From: Halopseudomonas xiamenensis
Lineage (GTDB): Bacteria > Pseudomonadota > Gammaproteobacteria > Pseudomonadales > Pseudomonadaceae
Assembly: GCF_014219065.1 (NCBI RefSeq)
Contig: NZ_JACLGO010000019.1
Location: 22,936 to 86,935 of the forward strand
Direction of reading: 5' to 3'
Length of the DNA stretch: 64,000 bases
The position numbers and the translations under genes are program-made. Each line of letters opens with the position of its first letter. The first letter of the stretch is position 1. This document shows, piece after piece, positions 1-8,948 of this stretch. The notes below the pieces were generated by a model, which was not told the origin of the DNA, did no database searches, and worked only from the letters and a program-made list of their open reading frames with translations.

Positions 1-357
1 CTGGCGGGCATCCTCGTCACTCCACTGGCTGAACCAGCCCTGGTGCGGATGGCGGCCATACTGCACCAGTTGTTCGACGCGGATGCCATCGGCCATTACC
101 GGACGTTGCGGCAGGAACGCCAACTGCCGGGCCAGGGCCTTGGTGGTGAAGCTGCCCAGTGGCTGGCCATGGATATCCACTTCGCCCTGCTGCAGCGGCA
201 ACTGGCCGGCCAGCAGCTTGAGCAGGGTGGATTTGCCGCTGCCATTGGGGCCGACGATGCCTACCAGCTTGCCCTTGGGCAGGGTGAAGGAGATATCGTG
301 CAGGACGCCTTTCTCGTGATAGCCAAATTGCAGATTGCGCGCATGCAGTACTGTCAT
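1..357 (-). CDS. Iron-siderophore type ABC transporter ATP-binding protein (partial, C-terminus outside window)
   Basis: The first 119 codons of an ABC ATPase start at the ATG at 357 and run off the left edge. The Walker A motif GPNGSGKST lies at about residues 36-44, and the Q-loop region reads LAFLPQRP. The start overlaps the stop of the upstream permease by one base. Order and overlap with two FecCD permeases show that it powers import of an iron chelate (FepC/FecE/BtuD family). The H-loop and signature motif are outside the window. The exact substrate cannot be told; Fe(III)-siderophore is the usual one and fits the possible Fur box upstream. Confidence 0.88.
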   Translation of the reverse strand, partial: MTVLHARNLQFGYHEKGVLHDISFTLPKGKLVGIVGPNGSGKSTLLKLLAGQLPLQQGEVDIHGQPLGSFTTKALARQLAFLPQRPVMADGIRVEQLVQYGRHPHQGWFSQWSDEDARQ

Positions 358-1406
358 CAGTCGGACCACTGTCTGTCTTTGATCAGAAGGAAGAGCAGCA
401 GGAAGCCGCCCAGGATGCGGGTCATGATCCCGGTGGGAATCTCGTTGGGCTGGGCCAGTACCCGCACCAGGATATCGCTGCCCAGCAGCAGTACCGCGCC
501 GCACAGCGCCGCCAGCCAGATCGGCGCCAGGTTGTCCCGTGCCAGCCAGGAGGCGAGGATCGGCGCGGCCATGGCGATGAACACCACCGGCCCGCCGATG
601 GCGGTGCCCAGCGAGGCGATCAGGATCGCCAGGCCGAGTATGCCAAGCTGCACCGGGGTCACGTTGACGCCCAGGCTGCGCGCCGTGGCATCGCCGAAGC
701 GCAGCAGCGCCAGCGGTCGGTTGATCATTGCCATCAGCGGACACAGCAACAGCAGGATCAGCACTATGGGGTTGATCGCCTGGTAGCTGGCATGGGCGAA
801 GTGGCCCATGGTCCAGAAATAGATGCTGGTCAGGTGGCTCAGTGGCTGGGTGGACATGGCGAACTCGCCCAGCGCATTGAACAGCTCGGAGATGGCGATG
901 CCGATGACGATGAACAGGTAGCCCTGCTCGCCCGGTCGCCGGCACAGCACGAACAGCGCCGCGGCCGCCAACCCCGCGCCCAGCGGCGAGGCCCACCACG
1001 GCCAGGCACCCAGTGTCAGGTAGATGGCGAACACGATGACCGCCAGCGAGGCGCCCTCGTTGACCCCGACCATGTCCGGGGTCGCCAGCCGGTTGCGCAC
1101 CAGGGTCTGGATCAGGCAGCCGGCCATGCCCATGGCCAGGCCCGCCACTATCACCCCGGCGACCCGTGGCAGGCGGATCTTGTACAGCATGATCTCCTGC
1201 AGCTTGCTGCCGTTGCCGGTCAGGGTGGCGATGACCTCCCGTACGCCCATGTTGCCCGAGCCGAGGCTCACTGACAGCACGAACATCAGCAGCAGCAGGC
1301 AGAGCATCAGCAGTGTCATCAGCCAGGTGCGCCGGTGCAGCAGCAGGGTGGCGCTGCCCAGTTGCAGGCGCCAGACGCCGGTGGGGGTGGTGGTATGCAT
1401 GGTCAT
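357..1406 (-). CDS. FecCD-family ABC transporter permease (second permease)
   Basis: A 349-residue polytopic inner-membrane permease of the FecCD/BtuC family, with about ten hydrophobic helices and the cytoplasmic coupling-loop region GGPVVFIAMAAP near residue 265. The ATG at 1406 is chosen because it overlaps the stop of the upstream permease as ATGA and agrees with the family's N-terminus; a longer open frame upstream is the shadow of that permease. It forms a heterodimer with the product of the next gene upstream, and the pair is energised by the ATPase that begins at 357. Substrate is probably a ferric siderophore. No periplasmic binding-protein gene is visible on this side of the operon. 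Confidence 0.9.
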   Translation of the reverse strand: MTMHTTTPTGVWRLQLGSATLLLHRRTWLMTLLMLCLLLLMFVLSVSLGSGNMGVREVIATLTGNGSKLQEIMLYKIRLPRVAGVIVAGLAMGMAGCLIQTLVRNRLATPDMVGVNEGASLAVIVFAIYLTLGAWPWWASPLGAGLAAAALFVLCRRPGEQGYLFIVIGIAISELFNALGEFAMSTQPLSHLTSIYFWTMGHFAHASYQAINPIVLILLLLCPLMAMINRPLALLRFGDATARSLGVNVTPVQLGILGLAILIASLGTAIGGPVVFIAMAAPILASWLARDNLAPIWLAALCGAVLLLGSDILVRVLAQPNEIPTGIMTRILGGFLLLFLLIKDRQWSD

Positions 1407-2440
1407 TTCACCGACAGCAGGGAGCGGAAGCCGCCACGCAGCACGATGGCCACCAGCGCCGGCGCGCCGATCACCGCCAGTAGCGTGCCGACCGGCATCT
1501 CGTAGGGCTGGATCGCCCAGCGTGCGAGGATGTCCGCCGCGAGCAGGAACAGCACGCCGAACAGCGCCGAGAACAGCATCTGGGTGGTCAATGCCACCGG
1601 CTCGACCAGGCGCGCGCAGTAGGCGGCCAGGAAACCGATGAAGCCGATCGGACCGGCGATCGAGATGGCGCAGGCGGTGAACAGGGTAGAGGCCACCAGT
1701 ACGCCGATGCGTACCCGGGTGGTGTGGATACCCAGCGCCTTGGCCTGGGCGTCGCCCATCTGCATCAGCGTCAGTTGCCGGCACAGCATGACCGCCAGCG
1801 CCAGGGCGATCAGCACCACCGGGGTGACCACGCCGACCGCATCCAGCTCCGAGGCCGACAGCGAACCCAGGTTCCAGAAGCGGAACTGCTCCAGCGCGGT
1901 CTGGTTGGCCAGCAGCAGATAATTGGAGATGCCACCGAATACCGCGCTGAGTGCCACCCCGGCGAGAATCAGTTTCAGCGGGCTGGCCTGGCCCAGCATC
2001 AGGCCGATACCCAGTACCACCAGGTTGCCGAGCAGGGCGCCGGCACTGGACCAGACCAGGTAGCCGTGGGTCGATTCGACCCCGAAGAAGATCAGCCCCA
2101 GTACCAGCCCCATCACCGCGCCGGCGTTGACGCCGAGCAGCCCCGGTTCGGCCAGCGGGTTGCGGGTGGCGCTCTGCAGCAGGGTGGCGGCCACCGCCAG
2201 GCTGGCGCCGACCACCAGTGCTGCCAGGGTGCGCGGCAGGCGCAGGGTGTTGATCACCATGGCCAGCTTGTCATCGGCCAGCCGCGCCGGGTCGCCCTGC
2301 AGGTAGCCGAGCACTTCCGTTGCCCCGTAGACGCCCGCGCCCGTGGTCATGGACAGCATGAGCAGGCCCAGCAGCAGGGCCGTACCGCCGGCCAGGACGG
2401 CCCACTGATAGCTGGGCAGGTTGATTGCGGATTTTGCCAT
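1403..2440 (-). CDS. FecCD-family ABC transporter permease (first permease)
   Basis: A 345-residue inner-membrane permease of the FecCD family. It shows the typical conserved stretches LRLPRTLAALVVGASLA near residue 65 and RNPLAEPGLLGVNAGA near residue 95, followed by many hydrophobic helices. It is the promoter-proximal gene of a permease-permease-ATPase operon like fepD-fepG-fepC. It ends in the four-base overlap ATGA with the second permease. The upstream intergenic region carries a Fur-box-like sequence at about 2630-2648, consistent with iron repression. Confidence 0.9.
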   Translation of the reverse strand: MAKSAINLPSYQWAVLAGGTALLLGLLMLSMTTGAGVYGATEVLGYLQGDPARLADDKLAMVINTLRLPRTLAALVVGASLAVAATLLQSATRNPLAEPGLLGVNAGAVMGLVLGLIFFGVESTHGYLVWSSAGALLGNLVVLGIGLMLGQASPLKLILAGVALSAVFGGISNYLLLANQTALEQFRFWNLGSLSASELDAVGVVTPVVLIALALAVMLCRQLTLMQMGDAQAKALGIHTTRVRIGVLVASTLFTACAISIAGPIGFIGFLAAYCARLVEPVALTTQMLFSALFGVLFLLAADILARWAIQPYEMPVGTLLAVIGAPALVAIVLRGGFRSLLSVK

Positions 2441-2629
2441 TGCTCTGTAAACGAATCCTCAACCGCACCGGCGACGCCGGTACGGGTTGCATCACTGATT
2501 GTCAGGAAGTCAGCCGGCTGCCGGCCCGTCGGCGCAGGGCAACAGGCGGCATCGGCTCACTGGGCTTGTACAGATCGCAGTGCCGGTGGAGTGCGCCGCA
2601 ATAGTTGCAGAGCGGGCCACCGGTGATGG

Positions 2630-2648
2630 AATTGTTATGATAATGGGA
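2630..2648 (-). promoter_or_regulatory. Possible Fur box upstream of the iron transporter operon
   Basis: On the minus strand the sequence contains ATTATCAT followed by an imperfect continuation, matching one half of the 19-bp Fur consensus (GATAATGATAATCATTATC) well and the other half poorly. It lies about 190 bp before the first permease start. The function of the downstream genes supports it. It is a half-site match only. Confidence 0.4.
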
Positions 2649-2722
2649 AGCGATATCAGCTGCCATCATACGCCTCCATGCGGCCCTTGTCGCCCCTGTG
2701 TGACCAGACCATTCACATGACA

Positions 2723-2870
2723 CCGTCATCCTTCGCGCAGGTGAAGGATCTCTTGAACACGCCACCGGCATGCTCGTCCAGGCCCGTCATCCTTCGCGTA
2801 GGCGAAGGATCCACCGGCTACTCCGAGTTCACCTGAACCAAGGATCCTCGGCCGGTGCCGAGGATGACGG
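2723..2870. repeat. Cluster of three GTCATCCTTCGC...GAAGGATC repeats
   Basis: Copy 1 at about 2723-2752 and copy 2 at 2784-2812 share CCGTCATCCTTCGCG, a short variable loop and GAAGGATC, each able to fold into a hairpin (CCTTCGC pairing with GCGAAGG). Copy 3 at 2840-2870 lies in the opposite orientation (AAGGATCC ... GAGGATGACGG). Short dispersed hairpin repeats of this kind are common between genes in pseudomonads. Confidence 0.75.
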
Positions 2871-2958
2871 AGTAGAGAGCGATAAAATGCCATTGGGGCG
2901 GGCCAGGGTGTGGCAGTCCGGAGTTAACCGGCGTCGTAGGGCATGGCAATCCACGACC

Positions 2959-4113
2959 TCAACACAGACGCAGTGGCAGGCTGGCGTAGCCGCTGGCAGG
3001 ATAGGTCGCCAAGGTGGCGGGCTGTTCGGCAATCAGGCTGAGTTCGCGGCTGTGCTGCAACAGGCTGCGCATGACGATCACCAGCTCCATGCGCGCCAGC
3101 GGCGCTCCGGGGCAGACATGGATGCCGGCACCGTACAGCAGGTTCTGCGCAGGATCACGCTCCAGCGAGAAACGATCCGGGGCGGGGAACACCTCGGGAT
3201 CGCGGTTGGCGGCGATCCAGTTCAGGGTCAGGCGCTGCCCGGCCGGGATCTGGCGATCGCCAAGGTGCACCGGGCAGGTGGTGAGCCGGCGGTTGTCGAC
3301 CAGCGGGCCATGAATACGCAGTATCTCGTCATTGGCCTGCCACAGCAGGTCGGGGTCGTCCCGCAGTTGCCGCTGCACCTCGGGGTGGGCGGCCAGGAAC
3401 TGCGCGAGGATACCCACCGAGGCGGCGATGGTGCCGATCTCGCCCACCGTCCAGTTACGCAGGATGCTGGCGATTTCCTGATCATTCAGCATTCGCCCAT
3501 GAATCTGCTCATGCATCAGGGCGCTGGTCACATCGTCCTCGGCGGTGGCATTGGCACGCCGCCGGTCGGCCAGCAGCCCGGCGATCAACGCCTCGAACTC
3601 GGCGGCCAGAGCGCCGAGGGCGTTGCGGTCGCGCTGCAGGGTGGCGCGGTTGTTGCGCCTGGCCCAGTCCAGCAGGCTGTCCTGCAGGGTCAGTGGCCAG
3701 CCCATGAAGGCGCACTGGATACGCAGGGCAAACGGCTGGGCGAAAGCGGCCATCAGCTCGATCCGCTCCTGTTGCAGGGCACTGAGTGCAAGATCCTCGG
3801 CGATTTCACGACATATCGGCTCGAACGCCGCCATGCGCTCGGCATTGAAGTAGGGCTCGATGATGGCGCGGTAGTCGGTATGCTGGGGCGGGTCCATGCC
3901 GTTGGGCACCGACACGTGTCGCGATACCTGGCTGCTGAAGCGCTTATGGTCATGCAGCACGCGGCTGACATCGGCATGCCGGAACAGGCTCCAGTGAGCG
4001 TAGTCGCTCCAGGCCACGGGGCATTGTTCGCGCATACGGTCATAGGCGGCGCGCTGGTCACGCAGTACGGCATCGGATTGGGGAGTCCAATCCTGTTTCT
4101 GGGAGTCGGACAT
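2959..4113 (-). CDS. Cytochrome P450 (class I, soluble bacterial type)
   Basis: A 384-residue haem monooxygenase. The haem-binding motif GAGIHVCPGA holds the cysteine ligand Cys334; the K-helix ExxR is E263-R266. The I-helix reads VGEIGTIAAS (223-232), without the usual (A/G)Gx(D/E)T acid-alcohol pair. ATG 4113 is preferred over the GTG at 4125 because GGAAG lies at good spacing before it. No ferredoxin or reductase gene is adjacent, so electrons must come from partners encoded elsewhere. The substrate is unknown. The gene stands alone between two repeat-bearing spacers. Confidence 0.93.
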   Translation of the reverse strand: MSDSQKQDWTPQSDAVLRDQRAAYDRMREQCPVAWSDYAHWSLFRHADVSRVLHDHKRFSSQVSRHVSVPNGMDPPQHTDYRAIIEPYFNAERMAAFEPICREIAEDLALSALQQERIELMAAFAQPFALRIQCAFMGWPLTLQDSLLDWARRNNRATLQRDRNALGALAAEFEALIAGLLADRRRANATAEDDVTSALMHEQIHGRMLNDQEIASILRNWTVGEIGTIAASVGILAQFLAAHPEVQRQLRDDPDLLWQANDEILRIHGPLVDNRRLTTCPVHLGDRQIPAGQRLTLNWIAANRDPEVFPAPDRFSLERDPAQNLLYGAGIHVCPGAPLARMELVIVMRSLLQHSRELSLIAEQPATLATYPASGYASLPLRLC

Positions 4114-4298
4114 AGGCACTTCCACGGGAATGCCGCGCTGGCACGCGGCAGGCTATTCATATAGGAAAGGGTGTTATCAAGTGCCGTTCAATTTAGCACG
4201 GGAGCGGGTGATCAATATTTGATCGCTATCAAGAATGCACAGAAATAGGGTGCATTGCATTGCGCGGGGAAACATGGCTTTGTCGGCACGGATAGTGG

Positions 4299-4381
4299 GA
4301 GCCGCGCCTCGCGGCGATGGGGACTTGCCGATCACTCTGCCGGCTGGCAGGCCGCTTCGCGCCGAGGCGGCGCTCCCACGA
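4299..4381. repeat. Inverted pair of GGGAGC-CGCGCC-type palindromic repeats
   Basis: GTGGGAGCCGCGCCTCGCGGCG at about 4297-4318 is mirrored by a reverse-complement copy at about 4357-4380 ending GGCGGCGCTCCCAC. The two arms could fold into one long hairpin, as in REP doublets. Similar arms occur at 7357-7380 and 7509-7533. The surrounding spacer 4114-4396 shows no gene. Confidence 0.75.
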
Positions 4382-4396
4382 GGGAGAGCCTCACCG

Positions 4397-5176
4397 TCAG
4401 ATGCTCAGCACCCAGTCGTAGTCGATGATGACCGGCGCATGCTCGGAGAAGCGCACCTTGCGCGGGATGCTGGCATGTTTGACGAAGCGCCGCAGGCCGG
4501 GGGTGAGGATCTGGTAATCGAAGCGCAGGCCGAGGTTCAGGTCCTGGGCCTGTTCGCTGTCCGGCCACCAGCTGTACAGGTCGGACTCGCGGGTGACCTC
4601 GCGCAGGGCGTCGACATAGCCCAGGCTGCCGAAGATTTCGTCCATCCAGGCCCGCTCCGGTGCCATGAAGCCTGGCTGGTGCTGGCAGTCGCGCCAGTTC
4701 TTCACGTCCAGCTTCAGGTGCGCGGTGTGCAGCGAGCCACAGTAGATGAACTCGCGGCGCTTGCGACGCTGTTTGTTCAGGTAGGTGGTGAAGTCGTTCA
4801 TGAACTTGAACTTGTGGTTCAGGCTGACATCCCCGTCACGGCCCGACGGCAACAGCAGGCAGCCGATGCTGACCTTGTCGAAATCCGCCTGGATATAGCG
4901 ACCGTAACGGTCGGCCAGCTCGAAGCCCAGGCCCATGATGATCGCCTTGGGGGCGGTCTTGGTATAGATGGCTACGCCGCCCTGGCTGGGCACTTCTGCC
5001 TCGAAGCAGTATTGCCAGTAGCCATCCAGCCAATAGGGGTCCTGTTCCAGCTCGGGAGCGGTGACACGAATGTCCTGCAGGCAGATGACGTCCGCATCCT
5101 GCGTGCGCAGCCAGTCGAACAGACCCCGGGCCGCAGCGGCCTCGACACCGTTGACATTCAGACTGATGATTCGCAT
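4397..5176 (-). CDS. crc: Catabolite repression control protein Crc
   Basis: A 259-residue protein of the endonuclease/exonuclease/phosphatase fold that resembles exodeoxyribonuclease III. It has Crc-typical stretches DRYGRYIQADFDKVS, KQRRKRREFIYCGSLH and SWWPDSEQAQDLNLG, and it lies divergent to pyrE as in Pseudomonas. Crc is not a nuclease; with Hfq it represses translation of mRNAs carrying A-rich catabolite activity motifs. Start: ATG 5176 has GGGAG upstream and matches the family N-terminus MRIIS; an upstream TTG is disfavoured. An ExoIII paralogue is the only real alternative; the synteny argues against it. Confidence 0.92.
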   Translation of the reverse strand: MRIISLNVNGVEAAAARGLFDWLRTQDADVICLQDIRVTAPELEQDPYWLDGYWQYCFEAEVPSQGGVAIYTKTAPKAIIMGLGFELADRYGRYIQADFDKVSIGCLLLPSGRDGDVSLNHKFKFMNDFTTYLNKQRRKRREFIYCGSLHTAHLKLDVKNWRDCQHQPGFMAPERAWMDEIFGSLGYVDALREVTRESDLYSWWPDSEQAQDLNLGLRFDYQILTPGLRRFVKHASIPRKVRFSEHAPVIIDYDWVLSI

Positions 5177-5249
5177 ACATGGCTCCCTCAAAAACGTGCG
5201 TGTATGATACCCGAGCTGAAGCGATTTTTGTTAACGACGAGGGTAATAG

Positions 5250-5894
5250 ATGCACGAATATCAGTGGGAATTCATTCGTTTTGCGCTGGATCGCAACGTC
5301 TTGCGCTTTGGCGAATTTACCCTCAAGTCGGGTCGCACCAGTCCCTACTTCTTCAATGCCGGTCTGTTCAACACCGGCAGTGCGCTGGCACGGCTGGGGC
5401 GCTATTACGCCCAGGCGCTGATTCACAATGGCCCGAAGGAGATCGACATGATCTTCGGTCCGGCCTACAAGGGCATCCCGCTGGCGGCGGCCACCGCTGT
5501 TTCGCTGGCTGACAGCTTTGATGTCGATCTGCCATACTGTTTCAATCGCAAGGAAGCCAAGGATCATGGCGAAGGGGGTTCGCTGGTCGGCGCACCGTTG
5601 CAGGGCCGGGTGGTGATCGTCGATGACGTGATCACCGCCGGCACCGCGATCCGCGAGGTGATGCAGATCATCCAGGCGGCCGGGGCCGAGCCGGCGGCGG
5701 TGATGGTTGCGCTGGACCGGCAGGAGCGCGGCCAGGGTGAGTTGTCGGCGATCCAGGAAGTCGAGCGCGACTTCGGTATCCCGGTGATCAGCATCGTCTC
5801 GCTGACGCAGATCCTGGCTTTCCTCGAGGATGATGAACAACTGCGCAAATACCTGCCTGCGGTGCAGGCGTATCGCGAGCAATACGGCATCTGA
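5250..5894 (+). CDS. pyrE: Orotate phosphoribosyltransferase
   Basis: A 214-residue enzyme of de novo pyrimidine synthesis converting orotate and PRPP to orotidine 5'-monophosphate. The PRPP-binding motif [13 protein letters not shown] is at about residues 120-132, and [13 protein letters not shown] near the N-terminus is diagnostic. GAGGG precedes the ATG. It is divergent from crc with only 73 bp between the starts, so the two promoters share that gap. Length is normal for the family. Confidence 0.98.
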   Translation: MHEYQWEFIRFALDRNVLRFGEFTLKSGRTSPYFFNAGLFNTGSALARLGRYYAQALIHNGPKEIDMIFGPAYKGIPLAAATAVSLADSFDVDLPYCFNRKEAKDHGEGGSLVGAPLQGRVVIVDDVITAGTAIREVMQIIQAAGAEPAAVMVALDRQERGQGELSAIQEVERDFGIPVISIVSLTQILAFLEDDEQLRKYLPAVQAYREQYGI

Positions 5895-5933
5895 TCGGGA
5901 GGCCGTCAACAGTCAGGACAGGGTGGTCCCGTT

Positions 5934-6530
5934 ATGCGGAAAAGGATCGGTTATCAGGCATTGGCGGTACTGATCGGTGGTGCGGCCGTCGCGGCTGATG
6001 CCGCCGAGCTGTATCGCTATATCAATGACAAGGGTGTCACTGTGCTGGATCGCAGCGTGCCACCCCAGTATGTCAGCCGCGGCTATGAAGTGCTGGATAG
6101 CGATGGCCGGGTCAAGCAGGTGGTGCCGGCGGCACCGACCCGCGAGGAACGTGAGGCGGCACGGGCCGCCGAACTGGAGCAACGGCGCCGCAACAGCGCT
6201 GATGAAACCCTGCTGCGGCTGTATTCCAGCCTGGCCGACCTGGACCGTGCCCACGGCCGACAGATCCAGCAGATCGAGAACCTGATCGCCACCGCCGACG
6301 CCGACCTGCTGACCCTGCAGTCCCAGCGTGACGACCTGCAGAGTCGCGCCGCCGCGCAGGAACGCGCCGGACGCGAAGTGGACCGGCAATTGCTGCAGCA
6401 GCTGCGGGAGATCGAGGCCGAGCAGGGCCGCCTGCAACGCCGGATAGCCAGTAACCGCGAGGAAATCGACACGGTCAACGGCGCCTTCGCCGAGCGCCGC
6501 CAACGCCTGTCGCAGCTGCTGGCTGACTGA
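5934..6530 (+). CDS. DUF4124 protein with coiled coil, exported
   Basis: A 198-residue protein with a short N-terminal signal-like segment (IGYQALAVLIGGAAVAADA), then a DUF4124 domain (AELYRYINDKGVTVLDRSVP, about residues 24-45), then a long charged alpha-helical coiled coil (60-195) rich in Glu, Arg and Gln. Likely periplasmic. It follows pyrE by 39 bp on the same strand and may be co-transcribed. A DUF4124 gene next to pyrE-crc is also known in Pseudomonas. The molecular role is unknown. Confidence 0.8.
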   Translation: MRKRIGYQALAVLIGGAAVAADAAELYRYINDKGVTVLDRSVPPQYVSRGYEVLDSDGRVKQVVPAAPTREEREAARAAELEQRRRNSADETLLRLYSSLADLDRAHGRQIQQIENLIATADADLLTLQSQRDDLQSRAAAQERAGREVDRQLLQQLREIEAEQGRLQRRIASNREEIDTVNGAFAERRQRLSQLLAD

Positions 6531-6614
6531 GCCGGCAGTTTCCCCATCTTCTGATTCCCCCTCAACCTGGCCCTATGTTTTGGTGGATTTCTGCTTGCCT
6601 TAAATATTAGATTT

Positions 6615-6627
6615 ACCTAAATTAGGT
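6615..6627. promoter_or_regulatory. Palindrome ACCTAA-A-TTAGGT, possible operator
   Basis: A perfect six-base inverted repeat around a single central A, inside an AT-rich spacer (6590-6660) between GC-rich genes, 65 bp before the DUF2892 start. Its position suggests an operator or promoter element for the DUF2892-OsmC pair. The regulator is not known. Confidence 0.4.
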
Positions 6628-6691
6628 TTGTCTTAATATTGGTGGTAGCAACTGGTAAGTATTGAGTGCCTATTATGCTGAGGGATGGAAT

Positions 6692-6880
6692 ATGCAAATG
6701 AATATTGGAAGTCTTGACCGTTTACTGCGTGTCGTTGCCGGTTTGGTGCTGATCGGGCTGAGCCTGTTCGGGGTAATCGGCTGGTGGGGCTGGCTGGGAC
6801 TGATTCTGGTAGTGACCGGCGTGGTGCGTTTCTGCCCTGCCTACTGGTTGCTCAAGATCAATACCGGCAAGCGTCGTTGA
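6692..6880 (+). CDS. Small DUF2892 (YgaP-like) inner-membrane protein
   Basis: A 62-residue protein with two hydrophobic helices (about 11-29 and 30-47) and the DUF2892 pattern NIGSLDRLLRVVAGL followed by CPAYWLLKINT. ATG 6692 is chosen because AGGGA lies upstream; the frame opens earlier without a ribosome-binding site. DUF2892 units often occur fused to rhodanese domains (YgaP) or near sulfur and redox genes. Here the next gene, nine bases on, encodes an OsmC-like thiol protein, suggesting a shared redox or sulfur role (inference). Confidence 0.82.
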   Translation: MQMNIGSLDRLLRVVAGLVLIGLSLFGVIGWWGWLGLILVVTGVVRFCPAYWLLKINTGKRR

Positions 6881-6889
6881 GGTGGGGAT

Positions 6890-7330
6890 ATGGGCCTGAA
6901 AACCATTGAAGTACAAGGGCAGTTGGACGAGGGCTTCGCCATCAGGGTCGAGTGCGGGTCCCATCAACTGGTCATGGACCAGCCGAGATCCGCCTTCGGC
7001 CAGGATAGCGGACCCACGCCGCTGGAAATGATCCTGGCGGCACTGGCCGGTTGCTTCGGCACCATCGGCCGGTTTCTTGCGCATCAGCGCAAGATCGAGC
7101 TGCGCAGCATGCGCTTTGCCATCCAGGCCGACTATGACCCCAATGGCCTGCTTGGGCGTGACGCGAGTGTCCGGCCCGGCTTCCAGGCGCTGCGCCTGCA
7201 GGTGGAGATCGACGCGGACCTGAGCCGGGAGCAGAAACAGGCGTTTCTGCGTGAAGTGGAGCGGCGTTGCCCGCTGGCGGACAACCTGCTGCACGACACC
7301 CATTTGCAGAGTGAGTTGGCTGGCAGTTGA
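6890..7330 (+). CDS. OsmC-like peroxiredoxin-family protein
   Basis: A 146-residue OsmC/Ohr-fold protein. The two expected cysteines are present: one in AALAGCFGT (about residue 54) and one in ERRCPLADN (about residue 127). Family members reduce organic hydroperoxides or bind persulfides through these thiols. A GTGGGGAT sequence precedes the ATG. It forms a two-gene unit with the DUF2892 protein. Whether it acts on peroxides or on sulfur compounds cannot be told from sequence alone. Confidence 0.85.
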   Translation: MGLKTIEVQGQLDEGFAIRVECGSHQLVMDQPRSAFGQDSGPTPLEMILAALAGCFGTIGRFLAHQRKIELRSMRFAIQADYDPNGLLGRDASVRPGFQALRLQVEIDADLSREQKQAFLREVERRCPLADNLLHDTHLQSELAGS

Positions 7331-7539
7331 GGCAGGTGCGGGCGGGCGTCGCCCGCCGTCGCGCCGGGGCGGCGCTCCTACAAGCATGCCATCTGCAGCA
7401 CTCGAACCCGCTTGCATGGAACCATAGAATCTCCCACAGTGAGCGGCGATATCGCCGTCATTGCGAGCCCGCAGGGCGCGGCAATCCATGGACTTGGAGC
7501 CGCTGTTTGTGGGAGCCGCGCCCTCGCGGCGAATAGCCA
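7331..7539. repeat. Spacer with three repeat elements
   Basis: The gap between osmC-like and the thioesterase gene holds a GGCGGCGCTCCTAC arm (7357-7380), a GTCATTGCGAGCCCGC...GGCAATCCATGG element (7459-7491), and a GTGGGAGCCGCGCCCTCGCGGCG arm (7509-7533). The first and third are in opposite orientation, as in the pair at 4.3 kb. No gene is seen. Confidence 0.7.

Positions 7540-8948
<1,409 letters not shown>

Larger units (their letters stand above)
2441..2958. other. Intergenic region with repeats between iron transporter and P450
   Basis: About 518 bp without a convincing gene. It holds the possible Fur box, two direct copies and one inverted copy of a GTCATCCTTCGCG-type repeat (2723-2870), and at about 2936-2957 a fragment resembling the second half of the element at 7459-7491 (GGCATGGCAATCCACG). 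Confidence 0.7.

Noticed and set aside
2770..4164. Long plus-strand open frame opposite the P450 gene
   Set aside because: It is antisense to a P450 with intact haem and ExxR motifs; the translation is low-complexity (Gln, Gly, Ala, His rich) as expected from the reverse of a GC-rich gene.
4397..5176. Active exodeoxyribonuclease III
   Set aside because: The fold is the same, but the sequence pattern and the divergent pyrE neighbour match Crc, which has lost nuclease function.
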